Below, one piece after another: positions 22,851 to 34,442 of a stretch of DNA of 64,000 nt. The translations under genes were made by a program, and so were the position numbers. The DNA comes from Tanypteryx hageni (lineage: Eukaryota; Arthropoda; Insecta; Odonata; Petaluridae). A model generated the notes under the pieces. The model was given only the letters and a program-made list of their open reading frames with translations. It was not told the origin of the DNA and did not search any database. The stretch is from positions 87,786,964 to 87,850,963 of the forward strand of contig CM054118.1 of NCBI GenBank assembly GCA_028673005.1, given 5' to 3'. How positions within the stretch are numbered: position 1 is the first letter of the stretch; each line of letters begins with the position of its first letter.

Positions 22851-23269
22851 CTTCCCCTTAACGTCTCCCTCATTTCCCCTCCTCTCTCCCTCTCCGTTAT
22901 CACCGCTCTGTTGCGCGCGCTGATAGTGCGTCGTTGGACTCAGTTCCAGATGACTCGGAAGCTTTGTATGGATGCGAAATTTATACTACACGCAAACACG
23001 CAATCGAAAATATTTAAGTAGCCATTTGGCCGAGTTGCTTTTTAAACCTATGATTCTCTCCACTTTGCTGTTGCGTTGTTATATTATTTCGCAATCTAAA
23101 TCCATTAAATTGGATCAGCTGCATCGGGGAAGGCCTCATTTTTAGGCCGTTTAATGGGTGCTTTTACTTCCTTGTTGGGATGGCATCTTGAGTCTTGAAG
23201 TCTAAGACGTCACGTTTTCCAGTTTACTATTCTTTCGGACAAATATATTCTAATAACTTTTATATTAAC

Positions 23270-23272
<3 letters not shown>

Positions 23273-23364
<92 letters not shown>
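23273..23364. repeat. compound (CA)n(TA)n(CA)n microsatellite
   Basis: (CA)n from 23273, then (TA)n about 23304-23349, then (CA)n to about 23364. The symmetrical layout could extrude as a cruciform. Confidence 0.97.
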
Positions 23365-23518
23365 GCACGAGTTGTCGGTGCTTGCATACTGCAAGCGCTT
23401 AAAAAATAACTATACACCAAGATCTAAACTTGTAAATAAACCAACGTGATCTCCAGGGCAACTGCACTTCAGCCATGTGGAGCCAATATGTATTGGGCAA
23501 TAAATTTCATGAGTTTTA

Positions 23519-24186
23519 GCAGAATATTTATAATTTTCCGGGAAATTAAGCCAACTATCTGTAATTTATAAATTCTCTGGCAATCGCCTCGTGTCCAAGC
23601 TTTCGTATATCAAGTTTCGTGACTCAGATCGTTTTGCATGGGCAATAAGAATAATCATCATTAAGACAATACACTATACACTAAAGTTATTGAAAACTTA
23701 GGACATTTTGTGTTAAGTTGATGGCATCATCATCCGTGCCTTTAGCACGTATTTGGATTTAAAAATCGCAAAATAGGCAGGACACCATAATATTTAACAA
23801 TTGAAAAGAGTTAAAATTTCTCGAAAAATTACGAAACAACATTAAATTACTTTTCACGTTTTACTAAATTTCGTGTGCTAGTATAATGACGTCATCATAA
23901 GTTTACGTCGTAGTTTTAAATCAATGGCGTAATAATATATAAATAAGACAATAATTTACATTTTCCGCGAAATTACTGCATCTATCCGGAATTTCTAAAT
24001 TCTTTGGCAATCGGCTCTCGTCCAAGTTTTCAAAATTTCGGTTTCATATCTGTTTCATGCTCTGTTTCAGCAACATCTATAATCATCATTAAGAAAATAG
24101 CCTTTATATCACGCTAAAATGTATGTAAAAATTAGGATATTTCTTGTGTTAGGATTATGGCGACATCATCCGTGATTTTAGTTCGT
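23519..24186 (+). repeat. two direct copies of a ~240-bp repeat unit
   Basis: Units at about 23519-23756 and 23946-24186 share 'ttttccg.gaaatta', 'aaattct.tggcaatcg', 'gtccaag.ttt', 'aatcatcattaaga' and 'ttgtgttaag/g' in the same order, about 425 bp apart. The gap also has similar sequence, so this may be an older array. No coding is present. Confidence 0.7.
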
Positions 24187-24239
24187 ATCCGGATAAAAAC
24201 ATTAATTGAAAATTATCACGTCGTCATATGTATACGTTG

Positions 24240-24720
24240 TTGGCTAAATTCAAATGGATTTTAATGCAGTCTAAGCATTAAATCATTGCCCTTAAAGCAT
24301 GAAAATATCAATTCCCATTGAAAGGCATTAGAGTCGTTGCTATGGTAGTTTATATTTTTCATTGTTGAAGACCGAGAAAAATTTCATAATTTGATAATTA
24401 AAATCAAACGTTTTTCACTAATTCATCATGGATTTCAATTCTGTCTTCAAAGAAAAATAAACTTCATTCTTTATTCTACAGTATGGTGCATGTCCTGACT
24501 TTGTATCTTAATTTTAAATAATTTAAAAAAGCAATTTTATTTAGCCCTGCACAGTTTTCAATGCTTTTCTTATGGGGTTTTAAAATTGGACATTGGGGTG
24601 AAAAACATCCCTTAAACAGAACTTTTTCTGAAATTTCGTATTTTTTCAGAGGTTGCAACCAATGACCTATATTCGTGCCAAATTTCAGCTCTGCAGCACT
24701 TCGGGAAGTAACTCAGGTTT
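24240..24720 (-). repeat. unclassified interspersed repeat U2, copy 1
   Basis: Reverse complement of 51345-51790. Shared blocks are 'cagagctgaaattt', 'caccccaatgt', 'cataagaaaagca' and the terminal 'ccatagcaacgac' / 'ccatggcaacgac'. The last block also echoes the end of the U1 family. No coding. Confidence 0.7.
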
Positions 24721-26025
24721 TATATGATACATAAATATATCCTATAATATGTAAGAAGCAGCTATTTATAATGGTCGAGGTTTATATATTTTTATTCAAG
24801 CCCTTCGACATCAGAAAAACTTCTTACCTTTAGCTGGATTCGAACCACCTCTCGCTTGCACTGCTCTTCACGAGGCGTGGATCAACAGCGCGAAGAACAA
24901 CTGAGAAATCAATCTATATATTCGTTGATTAAGTTGTATGAAATCGATCAAGAATCGAAATAGAAAATCTAAATTTGGCAAGAGTGCTTTATTCACATAT
25001 TAAAAGTGATTTACGAAAATATATTTGGAAAAACGACCCGGGTTCGACTCTAAGAAAGACATTTGCATTTTCCATGAAATATCACGTAAACATCGACTTT
25101 TCGTGGTGCAGGCTTTTATTCTTTTTGAGATTAAATTAGAAAGAATTAACCTACAATCTTCAGATCTGAACCATTTTAAAGAAAACATTATAAAGTTTTT
25201 TTATTCTGTTCATCTTTTTCTGCCTACAGTTCCAATTCCCTCGTTTTAAACGTTTAATTCACATATTTTTAGCAAATCTTGCCATTTTAAGGGAATGTTG
25301 CCTTGTCAACGAGTTACATTGTTTAACCTCGAAATCCTATTGTTGTTTCAATTCTTATGGGTAGAAGCGTGCTTTGAATGATTTTAATACGAGAGAGAGT
25401 GAGAGAGAGAGGGGAAGGAGAGGGAAATGTTTCGTTATATGCGAGAAGGAATACATCAGAATCTAGAACATTAATCATTCGTATATTAAAATCGCTTAGA
25501 ATCATCGTAGGAGGTCGAGACTTGAAACAACGAACGCCTAAAAGAACGAAAGTTTGTTTTCCTGCCGTCGATTTCAGAATACGCATCGAATCGATCAACA
25601 GATAAGTTTTTAACGCGAGAATTTGACGCATTATTAGTGATTTGCGTTGTCGCCGGTTTCGTGTAATTGGGTATCATTGATTTGAATAATCTATTCACGA
25701 GATTGTAATTAAGACCTTTCCCGTAGAACTTCAACGGGCATCTCCCTAGTTAGTTAATAAAGTTAATTTTTGAAGAATATATAAACATATTCATATATTT
25801 TACATTAACACTCTAAAAAGAAAAAATAAAACAATATTTTTTCATTCAGTGCGTTTTATATAAGTTATTAATAACAAAATTATAATATTTTTATTTTCAC
25901 ACTTTTTGTGCGCTTTATAAAGGTTATTGACTTTTAAAAAAAACATTTATTTTTTTAGGATTTATTAATTCGGTATAGAGATAATTAAACAAATGATGAA
26001 GCGTATCATTTTGAAAGATGCATTA
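24721..26025. other. mostly no feature; weak tRNA-like motif at 24830-24900
   Basis: The minus strand at 24830-24900 has GGTTCGAATCC and a tRNA-length fold in outline. This may be a SINE head or chance. A 'cccgggttcgactc' motif at about 25037 resembles the U1 B-box-like block. The rest is AT-rich. Confidence 0.35.
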
Positions 26026-26627
26026 CAGGTTTCCCTCTCTTTGTGCGGGGGTTGGGTTCCAGAAAAGTGACGCATAAAGCGAATTCGCATAAACAGAACC
26101 CATATTTACATGTAAAAGATACGTTCCACAAGCAATCCCGACTCCCCTCCAAGACGCTCATCTTTCGGTCCATAGCGACTTCTTATGCGCTAAATACAAA
26201 CTTAAAACAAATAACACTAAATTATACTCGCCAAAAAAAGGAAGCAGATGAGCTGTTGTGGTTGACACAATAGTGGAGGTTTAAAGTGCTGGAGGGTTGT
26301 CTTGGCCCAACCCAAGTTCCGCGGGGAAGGAGGCGAAACTTCTCAAGTGCGCTCAAACATTATCACGCGATATCTCCGTCTCCACTCTACGATGTCCTCT
26401 CATCTCTTTTACTTTCGTACTAATACGCACAGCATAAGAGACAATGAGAGACTGAATGGTCGCCTTGTGGTGCAGTGGAGAACTTTCTTGTGCAGTTGTA
26501 TTGCGCTGGCCTCGTAACCGCATAAGAGCGAATCAAATACGCATAAAAAGAAATTCCGGTAGCAATAAGTTTTCCGCATAATAGCGAATACGCACAAAGC
26601 GAACCCGCATAAAGAGAGGGAAACCTG
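26026..26627. mobile_element. pogo/Tigger-like MITE (602 bp)
   Basis: Flanked by TA at 26024-26025 and 26628-26629. Terminal repeats start CAGGTTTCCCTCTCTTT on both ends and continue with a 'gcggg' block. Subterminal 'cgcataaagcg' motifs are repeated inside both ends. The CAGG-start and TA target fit the pogo/Tigger group. No transposase. Confidence 0.85.
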
Positions 26628-26639
26628 TATTTACGTTTT

Positions 26640-27400
26640 TCTGGATTCGGACGCGGTACACGAGCGCGTGTGGGTGATCATCTTTTATATTTATTTGATT
26701 GCTATAATCGGTTATTATGACATAACATTTGAGTTATCGATAAAATTATCTTTGTCATTATGTCAAGCTGCATATCGCATTTGACACTCGGAAGATGCTT
26801 CTTATCTCTCACTTCCAAGATCATTCTACCTTTGGACCGACTACTGAAATCCTTTATGCGAACAGAAGCGCGTTCAACCCTTGCTTTCTCTCTAGGCTCT
26901 TCTTCGAAGATGGTTTATTGTCCGAGTTGCACGGAAGTTATTTTTTGTTGTGGAAGGCTGTATAATTCTGCAGGGTTTTATTAGACTTCCTTTGATGAAT
27001 CCGCTGAAAACATTTCTTATCACAATCTTGCCGGAACCGCATTCCTATGTGATAACTTACAAAGCAACACTAAATAGATTTAGCGGATTATGTGATTCCA
27101 GATTCATAGATGCGCCATCGCTACGAGGAGGATATCTTAAAAGGCGTAGTTAGAATCCCTTCGGTCAGATCAAACCACCTCACTTTTATTTTTATAATTC
27201 GTATTTTTTCATTCCGTTATTTCTTTAAGACTCCCGAGCATATTCCGCGCACATCAGACTTCGATACGTTTACATCGAATTAAACGTTTTCTCACACGAA
27301 GCGCGTCGTTAACGTAAGCAAAACGGTCGTGATCTAAATCGATGCATCGACAAATAATATACGACAGCCATAAAGTATTTGAATTCTCGTCGCTTTGCCC
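26640..27400. other. no supported feature
   Basis: AT-rich, no element ends. The frames at 26760-27153 have no recognisable motif. Confidence 0.45.
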
Positions 27401-27404
27401 CACC

Positions 27405-27560
27405 TCCCCACTCCACCACACCTCCCCCCTCCACCACACCTCCCCCCTCCACCACACATCCCCCCTCCACCACACATCCCCCCTCCACCACACCTCCCCC
27501 CTCCACCACACCTCCCCCCTCCACCACACCTCCCCCCTCCACCACGCATCCCCCCTCTCC
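27405..27560. repeat. 18-bp C-rich minisatellite
   Basis: About eight copies of an 18-bp unit 'ccaccacacctcccccct' with few changes (cct to cat in some). 18 bp is a multiple of three, so all six frames stay open and give Pro/His/Ser/Thr or Gly/Val/Glu/Trp repeats. This is not a gene. Confidence 0.95.
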
Positions 27561-27889
27561 CACACCTCCGCCCCATCCCCGCCGCCCCTTCCTGCCACCT
27601 TCTGTCCCCCCCTCCTCCTCCCCTCCGTCCCACCTCCACCCCAATTTCGCCTTACATTCCTCTCACCCCCGCCCACCTTCATTCCGTTTTCAGTTGTTAG
27701 CACGATTCGCTTCACTCGCGTTATCTGAAATTGGAAAGCGCTTGCATTGCATCTTCCCAAGTCCGGTTGCCTCTTTCTTCCCTAACCTCACTTCCTCTCT
27801 CCACCTATTCCTCTCTCCACCTCACCTCTCTTTCGACCCACAGAACTAACAATATTCTTTAGTAATACTCTGTGATCTATTAACCAATA

Positions 27890-27985
27890 TATAATTAAAG
27901 GGTTAAATGTAAGAAGGGACTATATAGTCTCAATTTCGCCCTAAATAAAGTCGTTTGTCTGTCTGTCTGCCCGTCTGTCCACCTC
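27890..27985 (+). repeat. LINE 3'-end fragment with GTCT tail
   Basis: 'aaagggttaaatgtaag', 'agtctcaatttcgccc', 'taaataaag', then (GTCT)n. Same family as 5985-6075 (minus) and 11345-11455. The tail runs directly into the large CT satellite. Confidence 0.65.
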
Positions 27986-28800
27986 TCTCTCTACCTCCCT
28001 CTCTCTACCTCTCTCTCTACCTCCCTCTCTCTGCCTCCCTCTCTCTGCCTCCCTCTCTCTACCTCCCTCTCTCTACCTCCCTCTCTCTACCTCTCTCTCT
28101 CTCCCCCCTCTATCTCTCTCTCTCCCCCCTCTATCTCTCTCTCTCCCCCCTCTATCTCTCTCTCTCTCCCCCCTCTATCTCTCTCTCTCCCCCCTCTATC
28201 TCTCTCCCCCCTCTCTCTCTCTCCCCTCTCTCTCCCCTCCCTCTCCTCTCCCCTCCCTCTCCTCTCCCCTCCCTCTCCTCTCCCCTCCCTCTCCTCTCCC
28301 CTCCCTCTCCTCTCCCCTCCCTCTCCTCTCCCCCCTCTCTCTCCCTCTCGCCCCCCTCTCATTTTCACTCTCTCTCCCCCCTCTCTCCCCCCCTCTCTCC
28401 CCCTCTCTCTCTCACCCCTCTCTCTCACCCCTCTCTCTCACCCCTCTCTCTCACCCCTCTCTCTCACCCCTCTCTCACCCCTCTCTCTCACCCTCTTTCT
28501 CCCATCTCTTTCTCCCCTCTCTTTCTCCCCCCCTCTTCCTCCCCCCTCTTTCTCCCCCCTCTTTCTCCCCCCCTCTTTCTCCCCCCTCTTTCTCCCCCCT
28601 CTTTCTCCCCCTCTTTCTCCCCCTCTTTCTCCCCCCTCTTTCTCCCCCCTCTTTCTCTCCCCTCTTTCTCCCCCTCTCTCTCTCCTCCCCCCTCTCTCTC
28701 TCCTCCCCCCCTCTCTCTCCTCCCCCCTCTCTCTCTCCTCCCCCCTCTCTCTCCCTTCCCTTCTCTCTCTCTTTCCTTTTTTCTCTCTCTCCCTTTCTCC
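27960..28800. repeat. ~840-bp polypyrimidine satellite
   Basis: Almost pure C/T on the plus strand, with changing sub-arrays: (CTCTCTAC)n, then ctctatctctct/cccccc, then ccctccctctcct, then ctctctcaccc, then ctttctcccc. It supports a 296-codon Ser/Leu/Pro frame and complementary Arg/Gly/Glu frames, all compositional. Long mirror polypyrimidine tracts can form triplex DNA. Confidence 0.95.
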
Positions 28801-29384
28801 TGTTGCATTCGCACACATTCCCTTGCAATCTCATTAGCGGATTAGCAGCTCCGACATAGTTCGCAGTCTTTACTTGAGATGGCAGGGAAGGCGAGCAGGA
28901 TTTAAAAACACGGGTGTGCTGTTTTGGGGGACTACTGGACCAGTGACGTCCCATACCGATGACTACAAGGACGTGTCGAAAATCCCGTTTCTCATACCGG
29001 CGCGGCTTCTCGTCTTATTAAAGGAAATTCGTAATGGAGGGCGATAATTTTTTTCAAAACCTCTATTTAGGGCTTGTGCTGTTTTTCTGCGCAATATTAA
29101 GCTTATTTCTCAAAACTTGATGACTTGATTAATATTCTGGATTATAAAACTCTCCTGACGATCAGAATATGCGTGTTACTAATGTTACGATGTCGTCCCA
29201 ACGAGAGCTATCCACGTTTTAAAGGGTTCAATCCAGACGAGAGAAATCGATTCCCACTTGACTTTCAATTGCGAGTGACTCTTTGAAGATTAGAATTCAA
29301 ATTATATAGCTCAACGAGACTAGGATAGGAATATACCACTCGATTACATCCAATAGTGCGTTTTGAAGGAGATAGGTTTGCGTT
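28801..29384. other. no supported feature
   Basis: AT-rich flank between two satellites. Confidence 0.5.
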
Positions 29385-29900
29385 CGGAAGTTGGGAGTGG
29401 GGGTTGGGTCGAGAGTTGGGTCGGGAGGCTGGGTCGGGAGGCTGAGTCGGGAGGCTGGGTCGGGAGGCTGGGTCGGGAGGCTGGGTCGGGAGGCTGGGTC
29501 GGGAGGCTGGGTCGGGAGGCTGGGTCGGGAGGCTGGGTCGTGAGGTTGGGTCGGGAGGTTGGGTCGGGAGGTTGGGTTGGTGTTGGAGGTTAGGTTGGGG
29601 TGGGAGCTGGGTTTGGGGTGGAAGGTTGGTTTGGTGGTGGGAGGTTGGGGGAGGGGTTTGGAGGTTGGAGGTGAGGGATTGGGAGATTTTTTTGGAAGGT
29701 TGGGGGTTGTGTTGGTGGTGGGAGGTTGGGTTATAAGGTTTGGTTTTAAGGTTTGGTTGGAAGGTTTGGTTGGAAGGTTTGGTTGGAAGTTTTGGTTGGA
29801 AGTTTTGGTTGGAAGGCTTGGTTGGAAGGTTTGGTTGGAAGGTTGGGGGTTGGTTTGGGGCTGAGGGGTTGGGAGGTTGGGAAGTGGCGTGGGAGATTTA
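29385..29900. repeat. G-rich satellites (13-bp and ~12-bp units)
   Basis: 29395-29575 is a 13-bp unit GGGTCGGGAGGCT repeated about 13 times. 29580-29900 is looser, with 'ggaaggtttggttgg' units. The first part meets the G3N1-7 quadruplex rule on the plus strand repeatedly. Gly/Arg/Trp open frames are artefacts. Confidence 0.93.
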
Positions 29901-30892
29901 GGGAGAAGGTTGGGAGAAGTGAAGACAGACCGCCATCGCCGCGGTCCTATAGAAAGATGCCCTCAATCAGTCGAAGAGTCGTGGCTATAAATAACTATGT
30001 AACTTAAACGTTAAGCTATGTAAAACCTCGAATTCTTCTTCGAAAAATAATTCCTTTGTCTAACAATGTTTTGCTGGAATTGCAGAGAAGAATGTTTCGA
30101 GCATGTCAAACGTGCCTCGGCAACATTAAATAGTCGCTGGAGAAAGCGCCGCCGTGTCCTAATAGGCGTGGGTGTCGCAAAATACGAGGGCGGCACGCGG
30201 GGAAAGAATCGCCTCCGTCCATCGTAAATGGCGTCATGTTTTTTATCAGGTGCCATTAAAAGGATCCAAAATGGCCCGAATAAAATATTTAAAATGTAAT
30301 CTAGAAAAAGTGTTAAAATATCATTTTTACGGTTATGCGCCACCATTGAGTCCCAGAGACCCTTTATTTCCAGGTTATGCATTCTCGTAATCCGTTCCCT
30401 CTGTTCAAAAGTCGCTCGAGTTTGTAATATTTAAATATTATACGAAATTATTACAGCCGTGCGCTGGAATTCATAATAAGATTAATTGGGTGCTAACCAC
30501 CTTCTCCATAACAAAGAGGTTTATTATTTTCAAGTTGCCGCACGCTATTTAGTACGCGAACCCGCTCAACACGTCTATTTTAATATTTTGTGAAATCCTC
30601 CCCAGTTTGTCTGTAAATATTTCAACTTAGCGCTAAACGAGGCTGTCGTAACACTAGAACTATTATTTTATCTGAAGAACTGAAAAATACTAGTAATACT
30701 AGAGATTTTAATAATACGCGCGCATGCATACGAGTATGTCGCTTTAAAACTATTACCCTCCCCCACTCTTTTCTCCCACCTCTTTTACTCTCTCCCCTCT
30801 CCAACCTCTCTATCTCCCCTTTCCCCTCCTCTTCTCTCTCTCTCCCCTATCTATTACCCTTACCTCCTCAGGAGGCTCAGCAGAAAGCCATT
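29901..30892. other. no supported feature
   Basis: A 123-codon minus-strand frame (30011-30382) has no recognisable motif. A CT-rich stretch lies at 30765-30850. Otherwise AT-rich. Confidence 0.4.
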
Positions 30893-31400
30893 TTTAGGCT
30901 GGTTTCCAAAGGAATCATAGCCTTATGAAAAAGTCGTGTCTGTGTTTGCCCCCCACTAACAACTTTTGCGTCAATGGACCGATTTTTATGAAACTTGGTA
31001 TGATGCTCGTGCTGCCAGGACCCACCTCCGGGCTATATTTTATTTGGCGAAGATTGAAGTTCCGGGTTCGATTCCAGGAACGTTTTTTCGTATTTGTTTT
31101 ACATAGGAAGTCTCAAATCCATCGTGCAGAGATGTTTTCTTTAATACTTTAAAATATCTTAAAATGGTGATATCGGAGCGAGGTTTGTACTGTTCTAAGG
31201 GGAAAAGAATGTAAATTCTAATTTCTATCGCAGACTTTTTATAGTTTTTCGTATTTTCTTGAATTTCTACTAAAACAGCGTTTCTGCGTTTTAAATCGCA
31301 TTTTATCGGATTGTTGACATGGAGACGATTATTACCGAAATCGGCTTGAGTATAGACGAGTGAACAAATGGGTTATTTTCTTTTCCACTCAATTACCCTT
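30893..31400 (+). repeat. unclassified interspersed repeat U1, copy C (diverged)
   Basis: Aligns in order with copy B (52358-53065): 'gaagttccgggttcgattcc', 'taatactttaaaatatctt', 'atatcggagcgaggtttgt' and the 'gacatggagacg' segment in place of 'gccatagcaat'. The first 100 bp are more diverged. Confidence 0.65.
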
Positions 31401-32250
31401 CAGCAATGGACAGTTGATTCATACATATTAGCGTATAAACAGCAAAATTTATTAAATTCGTTTATAAAAAATGCATGCAGAATATTACGTCAGAAAGAGC
31501 TTTTGACGTTGTTTTTAGTATTTTAAACCTGATATTACTCTAATAATTTGTATTCCAATTTTTCTCGATCATTGATAAACTATGAACTGCAAATTGTATT
31601 TATGGTATGAGAATTTCTTGGAATGACCAACACATACTGAAACATTTCCTATCAATATAAGTAATCAATTCGGGACGTCGACTTTGGGAAACCAGCCTGC
31701 ATTAGTCCTGGTTTGGATTATTCGTTACCTCTTGCTAGGGTTGTTTACAAAATGAATGGATTCATCCTCAATTGAGGTTATGCGCTTCGAATGCAGATCG
31801 TGAGGCAGTATCGCTTCTCAGGTCTCGCCGTGCGCGGAAATCCTTTTCGCAATCGACATGATCCCGTCTCCAAGGTGCAAACGATCTAAATGGATGATGA
31901 AATGGTTGCTTGCGGTCTCTCTTTATTTTCCCCCTCGAATTTCGTTGTTTACTTTTTTCGATGGGTATTTCCCGCTTATTTTTTAGCAACGTGGTTTATG
32001 TCTGATAAGAGGACGGCCGGACCACTGATGCGCTGATTCGCCGTGCAGACTTGTCGTCTTCCTCTGTCTCCGTGTTCGCTCCTCGTCTGCAATTCCTTAT
32101 TCTATCGCCTATCTTTTATTTTCTTCGCATTTTATCCCTCCTTTGGAATTTTTCGAAAAATTACGCTTTCCTTTAATATTGCTTTGCTCATGGTTTTCGA
32201 GTCTTTTGTCTTCAACGATATAACCCAATCTATTTTTTCGATACTTGTCC
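31401..32250. other. no supported feature
   Basis: AT-rich. Short frames at 31768-32255 have no recognisable motif. Confidence 0.45.
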
Positions 32251-32255
32251 TTTAA

Positions 32256-32565
32256 CTACCCACAACTTTCTGCGTAGGGAGTGGCGTCGTAGGTGACGAG
32301 AAATGGAACTACGTAGTATACATACATATGTGTATCTCATAGACCTTTAGTGTTACGGCGTTTGCTCTGTTTCGTGCACCCAATCTCCGTTGGCATAGAG
32401 AAGGTGACATTGGTGCCGGCAGGGCGCCGCAGGCATCTCGCACGACTGCACGTCTTTAATCTTACGCTAAACAAAAGAATTTCGAATAAACGGTAAACGC
32501 AACCTCCACGTAAGTCCATTCTCGTCACCTACGGCGCCATTCCCTACTGGAAAATTTCTGAGTAG
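32256..32565. mobile_element. TTAA-flanked MITE with ~55-bp inverted ends (piggyBac type)
   Basis: Flanked by TTAA at 32252-32255 and 32566-32569. The ends begin CTACCCACA (left) and CTACTCAGA (right, inward). They continue into a well conserved inner inverted block, GTAGGGAGTGGCGTCG against GTAGGGAATGGCGCCG followed by TAGGTGACGAGAA on both. Total inverted length is about 50-55 bp. The interior has no coding. An alternative reading is an inner TA-flanked element at 32277-32544. Confidence 0.75.
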
Positions 32566-32569
32566 TTAA

Positions 32570-34167
32570 AGAGAAAGTACCCTTTTTCCTTTATTGCAGT
32601 TACATATTTTGCTTTTTGTATGCAGGAATTGTTTCTTTAGGACATAAGCTAACAACTCGTTAAATACTGCATTAATGCGGGCACCGCATGTGCACTACGA
32701 TTAGCAATTATGCAACATGTAGAATGTAGAATGCAGAGGAAGATGCATCGTTGACATCGCGGTGACTTGGCGAAGCCTCGAACTGGCAAATAGGTTCTTC
32801 CTCACGTTATTGGTCATTCATTACGCGGGTTAAAGGTCAGCTATTTCTGTAAGAGTATCCGGAGGGAAGGGATGAAAAGGGGAGAGGAGGAGCGCCGGGA
32901 AAGGGGGGTCAAGTGGAGTAACGAAGCGACTCGCCATTCTCATAGGTCGGTCCAATAAAAGTCTCGCCGAATAAATTAAGGGGAATGTCCCCCTTTCGAC
33001 CCCGCGCCGTATTCATGCCCCACTCGTGGGTGCTCTCCCTTCCGACGAGGCCCCAATAGAAAGGGCCCCGGCGTGATAGACCTTATAGTCGCGGTTTTCA
33101 TTCGCACTTCCGATGTCTTGGAATTGGAGGGATCCTGAAATTTAGGTGTATTGTGTTTTTCTTGAAAATTATTTTCTACATTCGATCGATCGAATCTTCG
33201 GAAATTATGTCTACGTTCCAATTTTACTAAGGAGCAGATAGATCTGGTCGAATACGCGTATCGGAAGAATGAATAGCCCGTCTCCTGACACGTCTGTTTC
33301 ATGCGCTCTCAGTTTGATGAGAACGATACGTTCTACCGCGTAGCCGTATTTAGCGAATCGCGGCTGAATTCGCCGCAGAATCTCACGTAGTCGTTAACGG
33401 AGCGACACTCGATGAGAACATTCGTACCTAGTGTCCGTTATAAAGAGTAAACTTCGAACTTGGTCGAGAGAGAGACCTTAACCCATTTCTGCCTAGCGTG
33501 ACATATATGTTACGTTTTATATTTCTCAATACAAGAAGAAAGGTATCATAATAAACTAGGTTCAGACTATTCATTTTTCAACTTTGTGTATTGCATTTAA
33601 TTCTTCAGCTGTTTTGATATTGCTGCAGTTAAACTGTTCTGTACTGGTTAGTATTTGAACTAACTCGTGCAGCAGTTCTACGGAAGCATTGGAACGAGTA
33701 AAAATGTTTTATTTTCAAGATTTTTAAAAAATTTGATGATAATTATATCTTTATGGCAAAAGAAATATTTCAATCCTAGTAATTGATTTTGAGCACCTTT
33801 TAACGCAATAAATGCTTGAAATATATGATTGAGTGTGTGACATGTCACATCTTCTATATCTAAAATGGAATATTGCAATTCTTGCTTAATGGGTAAAATA
33901 GGTTTTTTATTGGTTCATTATAAACAAATTTTTGCTAAAAAATTTGAAACTTCGTCTTTTCCTTGCGATTGACAAAGTCCGTCCTAGGACATTCTCGAGA
34001 GACGCGATCGTTAAATGGACGATCCATCGACGAATGAGCGCCGGCGAATAGAGATCAAAGCGTTTCCCTCAAATACCTGTTGGAGTGTTTGTCGATCACT
34101 ATAATAGGAAAATCGGATGGTCTTCGCTCGTGCGTCCGATCGCCGAATAGTGATTCCATGTCGGAGG
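32570..34167. other. no supported feature
   Basis: Includes a purine-rich patch at 32870-32910. A 108-codon (32976-33302) and a 66-codon (33678-33878) minus-strand frame show no recognisable motif. No element ends found. Confidence 0.4.
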
Positions 34168-34434
34168 CAGGGTCGGATTAGACCCGTGGGCACAGCACCT
34201 AAGGCCCCATCCAAATTATAAATTTGTAACTAGCAACAGATTATTGCAAAGTGCCCCAAACAAATCGTAAATTTGTAAAAAGTAATAAGTTATTGCAAGT
34301 TTTGTGATCTGTGCGGCAACACTTGGAAAGGGTTTCCTCGAGACGAGATGAGATAGGATCGGCCCACTGTCGGCTCCCTTGTCCTCTGGACTCCACGCAC
34401 TTGCGTGTTTTGCGTACTGCTTATTCCGGCCCTG
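34168..34434. mobile_element. hAT MITE (267 bp) with exact target duplication
   Basis: Exact 8-bp duplication gtcggagg at 34160-34167 and 34435-34442. Terminal repeats CAGGGTCGGATTAGAC (left) and CAGGGCCGGAATAAGC (right, inward). No coding. It includes two copies of a 'aaatttgtaa' segment near 34220-34285. Confidence 0.9.
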
Positions 34435-34442
34435 GTCGGAGG

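Noticed and set aside
27955..28845. 296-codon Ser/Leu/Pro open frame
   Set aside because: Produced entirely by the polypyrimidine satellite. The complementary strand is equally open.
30011..30382. 123-codon minus-strand frame with hydrophobic segment
   Set aside because: No recognisable domain, no splice or promoter context, and the opposite strand is also partly open.
33484..33900. piggyBac-like element suggested by TTAACCCAT near 33480 and a reversed TTAATGGGT near 33887
   Set aside because: The inverted match does not extend beyond about 8-9 bases and no transposase motif is present.
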